Notes under the pieces: generated by a model | Database searches by the model: none | Told to the model about the DNA's origin: nothing | What the model saw: only the letters and a program-made list of their open reading frames with translations | Shown here: in pieces, positions 56,963-64,000 of the stretch | How the letters are laid out: every line of letters starts with the position of its first letter | How positions within the stretch are numbered: the stretch's first letter is position 1 | Position numbers and translations under genes: made by a program | Assembly: GCA_001971685.1 (NCBI GenBank) | Contig: CP019326.1 | Coordinates: 806,001-870,000, forward strand | DNA from: Halomonas sp. 1513 | Lineage (GTDB): Bacteria; Pseudomonadota; Gammaproteobacteria; Pseudomonadales; Halomonadaceae | Reading direction: 5' to 3' | DNA: 64,000 nt

Positions 56963-58426
56963 TCATGTGGGTTGCGCTCCCTGCGTGGGTGTCGGGTCGT
57001 CGGCGGGGAAGGTCAGTTCGAACCCGGCGCCACCCAGGGCGCTGTCGAAGACCCCCACGGTCCCGCCGTGGTCGTTGATGATACGGTGAACCATCGACAG
57101 GCCCAAGCCGCTGCCCTGACCGACCGGTTTGGTAGTGAAGAAGGGGTCGAAGACGCGGCTCTTGTCGGCTTCGCCGATACCCGGGCCATCGTCCTCGACC
57201 TTGATATGCAGCTCGCCGTTGAGCGTCTCGGCGCTGACCCGGATCTGTCCGCCGGGGTTGGCCTGCAGGGCATTGTGCATCAGGTTGGTGAACACCTGGG
57301 TCAACTGCTGGCCGTTGACCGTCAGCTGCGGCGCGGGAGTGGGCAGATCGACCTCGACGCGGCTGCCGAGGCGTTCGAGCTCGTCCTCGAGCAGGTCGAT
57401 CGCCGCGGCGATCAGCTCGTCGAGCCGGCAGCACTCCTTCTCGACGTTGTGCTGGCGGCCCAGCTCCATCAGCTGACGCACGATGACCACGATGCGCTCT
57501 ACCTCGCTGCGGATGCGGCCCAGCTTGGCCCGCTCGTCGTCGCCGATCACCTCGCGGCGCGCCAGCCGCTGGGCCTGGCCGTTGATCACCGTCAGTGGGG
57601 CGCCAATCTCATGGGCGACGCCTGCGGCCAGTACGCCGAGCTCGGCGAGCTTCTTCGACTTGCGCAGGCGCTTCTCGAGTTCGATCTCCTTGCGCTGGCG
57701 GGCCTCGATATCGGCGTCCTTCTCGGCCATGGCGTCGAGCATGCCGTTGAGCGCCAGCGACAGCTTGCGATACTCGGTGGGGCCGTCGATGGCCGCACGC
57801 TGGCTGCGGTCGCCTTTCTCGACCCGCTCCATGACCCCTAGCAGGCGATTGAGCGGGCGTTCGATATAGTGGCGAAAGCCCCACCAGATCATCAGCACGA
57901 TACCCGCTGCACCCACCGCGAACACCACCACCGCGACGATGCTGATGAAGCCGGTGTAGTTCTCGATGCCGGTATTGAGGCGGTTGACTTGCAGCACGCC
58001 GCGGATCTCACCGCCCGGGGTGGTCAGCGGTACCAGCGCCGAGTAGTAGTTCCAGCGTTCGTGCTGACGGTAGTCGCCGGTGGGCTCCTCGGCCTCGACC
58101 ACCGCGCGAATGTCCTCGGCGTCGAACAGCTCTTCGCCGAGCCCCAGGCCATAGATCTTGTCGCCCTGGGTGTCGAACACATAGGCGCCGTAGATGCGGT
58201 GGAAGGAGAACGCCGAGTGCAGCGACTCCTGTAGCGCGTCGGGGGTATCGCGCTCCAGGGCGTAGCCCAGCGAGGTGCCGATGGCATGACTGATGATCTG
58301 CACCTCGCTCTGCAGCTTGGTGCGTACGTTGTCTTCCAGCGACTTGATCGCCACCAGGCTGAAAACCAGCAGGATCAGGAACAGCGGCACGATGACCGTG
58401 ACGATGATGATGTTGCGTAGGCGCAT
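56963..58426 (-). CDS. Membrane sensor histidine kinase
   Basis: 487 aa. TM1 about 5-28, periplasmic sensor about 29-158 ([18 protein letters not shown] suggests a PAS/CACHE-like fold), TM2 about 159-182, HAMP about 183-236, then HisKA with H272 ([15 protein letters not shown]) and HATPase ([34 protein letters not shown]). Partner of the sigma-54 regulator downstream. The sensed signal is unknown. Confidence 0.92.
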   Translation of the reverse strand: MRLRNIIIVTVIVPLFLILLVFSLVAIKSLEDNVRTKLQSEVQIISHAIGTSLGYALERDTPDALQESLHSAFSFHRIYGAYVFDTQGDKIYGLGLGEELFDAEDIRAVVEAEEPTGDYRQHERWNYYSALVPLTTPGGEIRGVLQVNRLNTGIENYTGFISIVAVVVFAVGAAGIVLMIWWGFRHYIERPLNRLLGVMERVEKGDRSQRAAIDGPTEYRKLSLALNGMLDAMAEKDADIEARQRKEIELEKRLRKSKKLAELGVLAAGVAHEIGAPLTVINGQAQRLARREVIGDDERAKLGRIRSEVERIVVIVRQLMELGRQHNVEKECCRLDELIAAAIDLLEDELERLGSRVEVDLPTPAPQLTVNGQQLTQVFTNLMHNALQANPGGQIRVSAETLNGELHIKVEDDGPGIGEADKSRVFDPFFTTKPVGQGSGLGLSMVHRIINDHGGTVGVFDSALGGAGFELTFPADDPTPTQGAQPT

Positions 58427-58540
58427 TGGGGGTACTGAGAGACTCGGGTTAGCGACTATCCCAACACGCCACGCCGCGAAAATCCAGCCGCTTGACGCGG
58501 GCCACCGGCACGGTCGTGCCGGTGGCCAGTGCGCTGGAGG

Positions 58541-59827
58541 TCAGCCCCGCACCACCTTGAGGTGGGGCGCGGTGTGGCCGAGATTCTCCTGCAGGCGCTC
58601 GCTGTACCAGTCGATGAAGTCGATCACGCCGAACTCGTAGGTCGGCGAGTAGGGGCCCGGCTGGTAGGCCCGGGAGTTGATGCCGCGCTGGTTCTCTTCG
58701 GCCAGACGACGATCCTGATCGTTGGTGGCGTCCCACACCTTGCGCAGCTGCTCGGGGTCGTAGTCGACGCCGGCCACGGCATCGGCGTGTACCAGCCACT
58801 TGGTGGTCACCAGGGTCTGCTGCGGGCCGAGCGGCAGCACCCGGAACACCACGGCGTGGTCGCCCATGAAGTGGTTCCAGGAGTTGGGCAGGTGAAGGAT
58901 GCGCAGCGAGCCCATGTCGGGGCTCTGCAGGCGGCCCATCAGCTTGCGACAGCCCGGCTTGCCGTCCAGGGTCATCGACACGGTGCCTTCCAGCAGCGGG
59001 GTGCGGGTCAGGCGGTTGCGCTTGCCGAAGCGCTTGAGCTGCCAGGGCACCTGCTCGGCGTCCCAGTCGGCCTGCTTGCGCGCCACCTGGGCCTTGTAGG
59101 CCGGGGTGGCCCGCGGGTCGTCGGTGTCGTCGTATTCGAGCAGGGTGTTGAGCAGCTCCGGATGCGCGCCGTTGCAGTGGTAGCATTCGCGGTTGTTCTC
59201 GATCACCAGCTTCCAGTTGGCTTGCTCGACGATCGACGACTCCACCGCGACCTTGGTGTTGGCCATGTCGTAGGGTTCGAGATAGTGCTCGAGGGTGGCC
59301 AGGAGGTCGTCGATGTCCGGCGGCTGCTCGGCGAGGCTGACGAAGATGAAGCCACCGGCGGTGCGCACCTGGATCGGCTTGAGGCCGTACTGGTTCAGGT
59401 CGAAGTTCTCGCCCATGTCGCTACCGGCAAACAGCAGCCGGCCATCGAGTTCGTAGGTCCACTGATGGTAGGGACAGACCAGCTTGGCGACCTTGCCCTT
59501 GTCCTTGACGCAAAGCCGCGAGCCGCGGTGGCGGCACACGTTGTGAAAGCCGTGGATGGCGCCCTCGGCGCCGCGCACCAGGATCAGCGGGTTGTCGCCG
59601 ACCTCGAGGGTCATGAAATTGCCCTTCGCGGGAATCTCGCAGGCCATGCCGGCGAACAGCCACTCCTTCTCGAAGATCTCCTGCATGTCCAGGGCAAACA
59701 GCCGGGCGTCGTTGTAGAACGGCTGGGGCAGCGAGAATTGCGGGGTACGCTGGGCGAGCATGGTGCTGGTGGCCTCGCGGGCGCCGGCCAACGGATCGTC
59801 GAGACGCTCGTGTGACATCGAGTCCAT
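58541..59827 (-). CDS. gbcA: Glycine betaine monooxygenase, Rieske oxygenase subunit
   Basis: 428 aa. Converts glycine betaine to dimethylglycine and formaldehyde. Rieske [2Fe-2S] ligands C98/H100 in NVCRHRGSRLC and C118/H121 in CPYHQWTYELDGRLLFAG; non-haem iron histidines in NNRECYHCNGAHPELL. Closely resembles P. aeruginosa GbcA along its length, including LPQPFYNDARLFALDMQEIF. ATG at 59827 (AGGAAG SD). Divergent from gbcB with a 287-base spacer, as in Pseudomonas; GbdR activation is expected. Confidence 0.94.
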   Translation of the reverse strand: MDSMSHERLDDPLAGAREATSTMLAQRTPQFSLPQPFYNDARLFALDMQEIFEKEWLFAGMACEIPAKGNFMTLEVGDNPLILVRGAEGAIHGFHNVCRHRGSRLCVKDKGKVAKLVCPYHQWTYELDGRLLFAGSDMGENFDLNQYGLKPIQVRTAGGFIFVSLAEQPPDIDDLLATLEHYLEPYDMANTKVAVESSIVEQANWKLVIENNRECYHCNGAHPELLNTLLEYDDTDDPRATPAYKAQVARKQADWDAEQVPWQLKRFGKRNRLTRTPLLEGTVSMTLDGKPGCRKLMGRLQSPDMGSLRILHLPNSWNHFMGDHAVVFRVLPLGPQQTLVTTKWLVHADAVAGVDYDPEQLRKVWDATNDQDRRLAEENQRGINSRAYQPGPYSPTYEFGVIDFIDWYSERLQENLGHTAPHLKVVRG

Positions 59828-60114
59828 GAAAACGCTTCCTCTGTAACGGGGCCGCATGAAGCGGCACGGGACGGTTGTCGGTGGGTGTGACCGGCGCGAT
59901 CGGGGATACTTGGTGGCGAGTTTGGATCAGTCGCTCGCTGCACGGTTGTCTGGCGACGACAAGGCGTGATGCAGCGGCGACGCGTGGGGCAAGAATCCTG
60001 CCTGGGGCTGGGACGGGTGGGCATGCCGATGTCGCAGACAGGCATGTGGGATGGCCGCACTGTGCGCAGAATTCGCAGCAGCCGGTACCGCCATGTGAGA
60101 GCGGTGTCCATTTC

Positions 60115-61248
60115 ATGACCGCAGCCCAGGCGAGTGTTCCCATGTCCATGAACTTCCTCAACCCGGTCACCACCCAGACCTGGACCAATGGCCGCCACCT
60201 GGTGCGCTGTGTCAAGGTGATCCAGGAGACCTGGGACGTACGCACTTTCTGCTTCATGGCCGAGCAGCCGGTGCTGTTCTTCTTCAAGCCTGGACAGTTC
60301 GTGACCCTGGAGCTGGAGATCGACGGCGAGCCGATGATGCGCTCCTACACCATCTCCAGTTCGCCCTCGATCCCCTACAGCTTCTCGATCAGCGTCAAGC
60401 GGCTACCCGGCGGCAGGGTCTCCAACTGGCTGCACGACCATCTGCGCATCGGCGATGAGCTGGCGGTACACGGCCCGGTGGGCAACTTCAATGCCATCGA
60501 CTACCCCGCCGAAAAGATCCTGATGCTCTCCGGCGGGGTGGGCATCACGCCGCTGATGTCGATGGCGCGCTGGTTCTTCGATACCAACGCTGCGGTGGAC
60601 CTGGAGTTCGTGCACAGCGCACGCACGCCGCGCGACATTCTCTTCCAGCGCGAGCTGGAGCATATCTTCACGCGAATCCCCGAGTTCAAGCTGCATATCG
60701 TCTGCGAGCGCAGCGACGATCTGGGCGAGACCTGGGCCGGTTTCCGCGGCTATCTCAGCCAGGCGATGCTCGAACTGATGGCGCCGGATTTCATGCAGCG
60801 CGAAATCTTCTGCTGCGGCCCGCCCGCCTACATGAACGCGGTCAAGCGCATCTTGCGCGACAACGGCTTCGACATGGCCCATTACCATGAGGAGTCGTTC
60901 GGCGCCACGCCGCTGGCGGTGCAGGAGGACGTGCTTGAGCTGGTCGAGCAGGCCGAGGCCGAGGCCGAAGAGATGGACGCGGCGGACATGCTCAGCGTCG
61001 AGTTCTCCGCCACCGGCAAGAGCGTGCGCATCCAGCCCGGCGAGACGGTGCATGCCGCCGCGGCCAAGCTTGGCCTGCACATTCCCAAGGCGTGCGGGAT
61101 GGGCATCTGCGGTACCTGCCGCGTGCCGCTGAGCTCGGGGCAGGTCAACATGGAGCACAACGGCGGTATCACCGACGAGGATATCGCCGAGGGCTATATC
61201 CTCTCCTGCTGCAGCATGCCCACCGGCGATGTGGTGGTGGAGTACTGA
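60115..61248 (+). CDS. gbcB: Glycine betaine monooxygenase reductase subunit
   Basis: 377 aa, FAD- and NAD(P)-dependent reductase with a C-terminal plant-type [2Fe-2S] ferredoxin. FAD motif RSYTISSSPSIPYSF, pyridine nucleotide motif LMLSGGVGITPLMSMA and CCGPPAYMNAV, cluster motif CGMGICGTC. ATG 60115 chosen; ATG 60142 is the alternative, closer to where some relatives begin. Supplies electrons to GbcA. Ends in a perfect hairpin at 61267-61297. Confidence 0.93.
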   Translation: MTAAQASVPMSMNFLNPVTTQTWTNGRHLVRCVKVIQETWDVRTFCFMAEQPVLFFFKPGQFVTLELEIDGEPMMRSYTISSSPSIPYSFSISVKRLPGGRVSNWLHDHLRIGDELAVHGPVGNFNAIDYPAEKILMLSGGVGITPLMSMARWFFDTNAAVDLEFVHSARTPRDILFQRELEHIFTRIPEFKLHIVCERSDDLGETWAGFRGYLSQAMLELMAPDFMQREIFCCGPPAYMNAVKRILRDNGFDMAHYHEESFGATPLAVQEDVLELVEQAEAEAEEMDAADMLSVEFSATGKSVRIQPGETVHAAAAKLGLHIPKACGMGICGTCRVPLSSGQVNMEHNGGITDEDIAEGYILSCCSMPTGDVVVEY

Positions 61249-61266
61249 GGCGAGAGGGCGTGCTGA

Positions 61267-61297
61267 GAGCCCCGTGCCGCGCTGCGGCACGGGGCTC
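61267..61297. terminator. Terminator hairpin between convergent gbcB and flavoprotein gene
   Basis: Perfect 14-bp stem GAGCCCCGTGCCGC / GCGGCACGGGGCTC with loop GCT; serves both genes. Followed on the plus strand by TTGCGTT. Confidence 0.85.
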
Positions 61298-61302
61298 TTG
61301 CG

Positions 61303-63354
61303 TTACAGGTCCTTGACCAGCCGCAGGGCGTCATAGATCGCGGCATGGGTGTTGCGCGATTCGACGGCGTCGCCGATGCGGAACAGCTGAAAGCCACCGT
61401 CCGCGTTACGAATGACGGCCTGGGGCCGGCCGACGATTAGGTCGTCGTAGTCCACCTCACCAGCGTTGCTGGAGTGTGGCTTGAGTTCGAAATAGATGTC
61501 GGCCATCGGCGTGATGCCGTAGTTGACCACTACCTGATCGATGCGCCGCGCCTGGTCCAGGTCCAGCTGATCCTGAACGGCATAGTCGCTGGTGATAGTA
61601 GCCAGCAGCTCATCGCCATCGCGCTGCACGGACTTCAGCCGGTAGGTGGGCGTGAAGGTGACGTTGGGGCGCTGCAGGGCGCGCATGTAGGGCACCAGGT
61701 TCATGGCCATGATCTCCGCCGAGAAGGTGCGGTCCGGCGTCATGATCTCCAGTTCGGCGCCGCTGGCGGCGATGATCTCCGCCGCCTGCATGGCGGCATG
61801 ATCGCCAGCATCGTCAAACAGCAGTACCCGGCTTCCCGGCGCCACGTGCCCGGAGAGGATATCCCAGGTGTTGACCACCAGTTCGCCGCCGACCTCGGGC
61901 TGGTCTTCCATGGGGTAGCCGCCGGTGGCCACGATCACCGCGTCGGGCTGCTCGGCGAGCACCTCCTCGGCCTCGGCCCAGACGTTGTAGCGGATCTCGA
62001 CGCCGAGTGCCTCGCACTGCGCCAGGCGCCAGTCGATGATGCCCAGCATCTCGCGGCGACGCTCGCTTTGCGCCGTGAGGCGCACCTGGCCGCCGGCATC
62101 GCTGGCGGCTTCCAGCACCACCACTGAATGGCCCCGTTCGCCGGCGACCCGGGCGGCCTCCAGCCCCGCGGGCCCGGCACCGACGATCACCACCCGGCGC
62201 TGCTGCGCGGCCTTGGGGATGGTGTGGGGCATGCTGGTTTCGCGCCCGGTGGCGGCGTTGTGGATGCAGTAGGCGGCGCCGCCCTGGTAGATGCGGTCGA
62301 GGCAGTAGTTGGCACCCACGCAGGGGCGGATCTCTTCCTCGCGGCCTTGCATGATCTTGCGCACGATGTGCGGGTCGGCCATGTGGGCGCGGGTCATGCC
62401 GATCATGTCGACCTTGCCCGAGGCGATGGCATGGCGGGCGGTGGCGACGTCCTGGATCTTGGCGCCATGGAAGGTGGGGAAATCGACCTGGCGTTTGATC
62501 TCGCCGGCGAAGTCGAGATGCGGGGCGCTGGGCATGCCCTGGATGGGGATCACGTCGGTGAGCCCGGCGTCGGTGTCGATATGCCCGCGGACCACGTTGA
62601 GGAAGTCGACCAGGCCGCTCCGCTTCAGGCGGTGGGAGATCGTCATGCCCTCATCGGCCGTGAGCCCACCCGGCAGCATCTCGTCGCCGGTATAGCGCAC
62701 CCCGACGATGAACGCCTCGCCGACCCGCTGGCGAATGGCACGCAGCACCTCGAAGGTGAAGCGCAGCCGGTTGTCGAGATCGCCCCCGTATGGCGCTTCG
62801 AGGGTATTGGTCAGCGGCGACCAGAACTGATCCATCAGGTGGCCGTAGGCTTGCAGCTCGATGCCGTCGAGGCCGGCGGCGTGCATGCGCTCGGCGGCGT
62901 CGGCGTAGTCGCGGATCAGACGCTCGATGTCCCACTCCTCGACCTGCTTGGGAAAGGCGCGGTGGGAGGCTTCGCGGCGGTGCGAGGCGGACACCGCCGG
63001 TAGCCAGTCACCCTTGTCCCAGCGGGTGCGCCGGCCCAGATGCGTCAGCTGGATCATCACCGCGGTGCCGTGCTCGTGGCAGGCGTCGGTGAGCTCACGC
63101 ATCCAGGGCACCACCTCGTCCTTGTAGGCCAGGATGTTGTTGAACACCGGGGGGCTGTCCTTGGCTACCGCTGCTGATCCTGCCGTCATGGTCAGGCCCA
63201 GGCCGGCCCGCGCCCGCTCGACGTGATATTCACGATAAAGCGCCTTGGGCATCCCCTCCTCGGGGTAGGCGGGCTCGTGGGACGTCATCATCAGCCGGTT
63301 CTTCAGCGTGAGATGCTTGAGCTGGAAGGGCTGCAGCAGCGGATCGTTGGCCAT
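61303..63354 (-). CDS. DgcA/trimethylamine-dehydrogenase-like flavoprotein (paralogue)
   Basis: 683 aa. Same architecture as DgcA: FMN barrel (LQPFQLKHLTLKNRLMMTSH, GRRTRWDKGDW), Cys-rich turn, then dinucleotide domain (VVIVGAGPAGLEAARVAGERG). The cluster motif has C345, A348, C351 and C363, so again lacks the second Cys. It is distinct from dgcA at 31955, so a related N-methyl substrate such as an N-methyl amino acid or betaine is likely but unproven. Its leader contains 13-bp tandem repeats, and twin palindromes lie about 100 bases upstream; the preceding gene encodes a TetR regulator. Confidence 0.85.
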   Translation of the reverse strand: MANDPLLQPFQLKHLTLKNRLMMTSHEPAYPEEGMPKALYREYHVERARAGLGLTMTAGSAAVAKDSPPVFNNILAYKDEVVPWMRELTDACHEHGTAVMIQLTHLGRRTRWDKGDWLPAVSASHRREASHRAFPKQVEEWDIERLIRDYADAAERMHAAGLDGIELQAYGHLMDQFWSPLTNTLEAPYGGDLDNRLRFTFEVLRAIRQRVGEAFIVGVRYTGDEMLPGGLTADEGMTISHRLKRSGLVDFLNVVRGHIDTDAGLTDVIPIQGMPSAPHLDFAGEIKRQVDFPTFHGAKIQDVATARHAIASGKVDMIGMTRAHMADPHIVRKIMQGREEEIRPCVGANYCLDRIYQGGAAYCIHNAATGRETSMPHTIPKAAQQRRVVIVGAGPAGLEAARVAGERGHSVVVLEAASDAGGQVRLTAQSERRREMLGIIDWRLAQCEALGVEIRYNVWAEAEEVLAEQPDAVIVATGGYPMEDQPEVGGELVVNTWDILSGHVAPGSRVLLFDDAGDHAAMQAAEIIAASGAELEIMTPDRTFSAEIMAMNLVPYMRALQRPNVTFTPTYRLKSVQRDGDELLATITSDYAVQDQLDLDQARRIDQVVVNYGITPMADIYFELKPHSSNAGEVDYDDLIVGRPQAVIRNADGGFQLFRIGDAVESRNTHAAIYDALRLVKDL

Positions 63355-63358
63355 GGTC

Positions 63359-63397
63359 GGGGCTCTCTTGTGGGGCTCTCTTGTGGGGCTCTCTCGT
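63359..63397. repeat. Three tandem 13-bp repeats in a 5' leader
   Basis: GGGGCTCTCTTGT three times at 63359-63371, 63372-63384 and 63385-63397 (the last with one change), plus a degenerate fourth. On the coding strand each unit reads ACAAGAGAGCCCC and so supplies an AAGAGAG SD-like sequence just before the ATG at 63354. Confidence 0.8.
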
Positions 63398-63457
63398 GGG
63401 AGCTTTCTTGTTGTCTCGTTTACGGCGCTAACGGTGAGTGTGCACCTTAGTCATTAA

Positions 63458-63477
63458 AATGTACATTGATGTACATT
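63458..63477. promoter_or_regulatory. Twin palindromic operators, likely for the TetR regulator
   Basis: AATGTACATT (a perfect palindrome) at 63458-63467, then a partly palindromic GATGTACATT at 63468-63477, with centres exactly ten bases apart, one helical turn. They sit in the only gene-free gap between the TetR gene and the flavoprotein gene, about 100 bases before the latter's start. Confidence 0.7.
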
Positions 63478-63560
63478 GGTGGCGCAAGCAGGACATACCA
63501 GCACGTGAGCCATTGCTGCTCACCGTGGCCTACGGCATGCCTAGCGGCTTGGCAGCGGGC

Positions 63561-64000
63561 CTAGCGAGGGGGTGTTGGAGAGTACCCGTGCCGGGCATGG
63601 AAGCGCTTCAGGTCGCGAGGCCCCGGGGGTTGGCCGGTGAAGATTTCCACATAGTCAGGGATGCGCTGCATGCGCACCTCTAGTGGCTCCTGGGTCTTCA
63701 TCGAGATATAGCCGATCTGGGTCAGGTAGATGGTGCGCCCACGCACGTTGGCCGCCAACGGCTCGACGCCGAAGCGTTCGAACATGCGAGTCAGTGCGTC
63801 GATACGCTCGGCGTCGGCAGTCTCGATTTCACGCTCCACTGGCGCCGACTGCAGCGCCCAGCTGCGCATGGCAAATTCCAGCGGGGAGTCGAACAGTTGA
63901 GGATTCAGCCAGCAGTCGAAGACGTTGAGCATCGCCTCGGCGATATTCTCGGCGTAGGCCTCGGTCTGGCGCACCAGGCCCAGGGTATTCTTCTCTCGCC
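63561..64000 (-). CDS. TetR-family regulator, C-terminal part (5' end outside window)
   Basis: About 146 C-terminal codons are visible, the frame continuing through the right edge with EKNTLGLVRQTEAYAENI. No HTH is in view. Features such as IAEAMLNVFDCWLNPQLFDSPLEFAMRSWA and TIYLTQIGYISMKTQEPLEVR are typical of TetR ligand/dimer domains of the betaine-related regulator group. Same strand as, and upstream of, the flavoprotein gene, with twin operators in between. The apparent GTG start at 63974 is not the true start. Confidence 0.75.
   Translation of the reverse strand, partial: REKNTLGLVRQTEAYAENIAEAMLNVFDCWLNPQLFDSPLEFAMRSWALQSAPVEREIETADAERIDALTRMFERFGVEPLAANVRGRTIYLTQIGYISMKTQEPLEVRMQRIPDYVEIFTGQPPGPRDLKRFHARHGYSPTPPR

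Noticed and set aside
63359..63397. Tandem repeats considered as a CRISPR fragment
   Set aside because: 13-bp units with no spacers and no cas genes; simple tandem repeats only.

Overview
The window is high-GC (roughly two thirds G+C), gene-dense chromosomal DNA from a gammaproteobacterium. The best guess is a halophile of the Halomonadaceae (Halomonas-like). The guess rests on several inferences: the gene order surA-pdxA-rsmA-apaG-apaH and rpsU-dnaG-rpoD, an amgK-murU pair divergent from lptD as in Pseudomonas, two BCCT osmolyte/betaine transporters, very acidic secreted proteins, and a glycine betaine catabolic region organised much like that of Pseudomonas aeruginosa. No rRNA, tRNA, insertion sequence, prophage or CRISPR array was seen.

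Region 1 (1-20964) is housekeeping. In order it holds the 3' part of purD, a PrkB-type phosphoribulokinase homologue behind a possible 18-codon leader ORF, hinT and coq7; an OsmC/YhfA protein; the MurNAc-recycling pair amgK-murU divergent from lptD; surA (only one parvulin domain), pdxA, rsmA, apaG, apaH, glpE and cca (no HD domain); folB-folK; plsY convergent with tsaD; and the macromolecular synthesis operon rpsU-dnaG-rpoD. A partial, slightly diverged copy of the tsaD 3' end lies between plsY and tsaD.

Region 2 (21038-38405) is one-carbon and betaine metabolism. It holds a LysR regulator divergent from L-serine dehydratase; a Crp/Fnr regulator; a LysR regulator divergent from glutathione-dependent formaldehyde dehydrogenase (with a perfect inverted repeat between them) and S-formylglutathione hydrolase; GbdR; the housekeeping gene mtgA; then the dimethylglycine catabolism operon: M19 dipeptidase, DUF5943/V4R-like protein, dgcA, dgcB and both ETF subunits. 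Two spacers in this operon contain strings of hairpins sharing a GGCCA(A/G)GGATGGCC core.

Region 3 (38583-55500) holds two BCCT transporters, an overlapping EAL/GGDEF gene pair, a DMT exporter with a perfect Fur box upstream, a DUF4168 secreted protein, a cNMP/CBS/DUF294 protein with a DnaQ-like exonuclease, PRC-barrel and CsbD stress proteins, an NAD-dependent molybdenum formate dehydrogenase (with fused NuoE/NuoF-like subunit), and two small, extremely acidic exported proteins.

Region 4 (55579-64000) holds a sigma-54 two-component system, the divergent glycine betaine monooxygenase genes gbcA and gbcB, a DgcA/trimethylamine-dehydrogenase-like paralogue with tandem repeats in its leader, and the 3' part of a TetR regulator with twin palindromic sites between the two.

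Together the genes describe uptake of betaine, demethylation to dimethylglycine (GbcAB) and sarcosine (DgcAB plus ETF), oxidation of the released formaldehyde to formate and CO2 (FrmA, FghA, FDH), and conversion of serine to pyruvate (SdaA). Sarcosine oxidase and serine hydroxymethyltransferase are not in the window. The most novel-looking elements are the TetR-controlled DgcA paralogue, the missing second cluster cysteine in both DgcA-type proteins, the extended ETF alpha subunit, the tsaD tail duplication and the acidic Met-rich lipoprotein.
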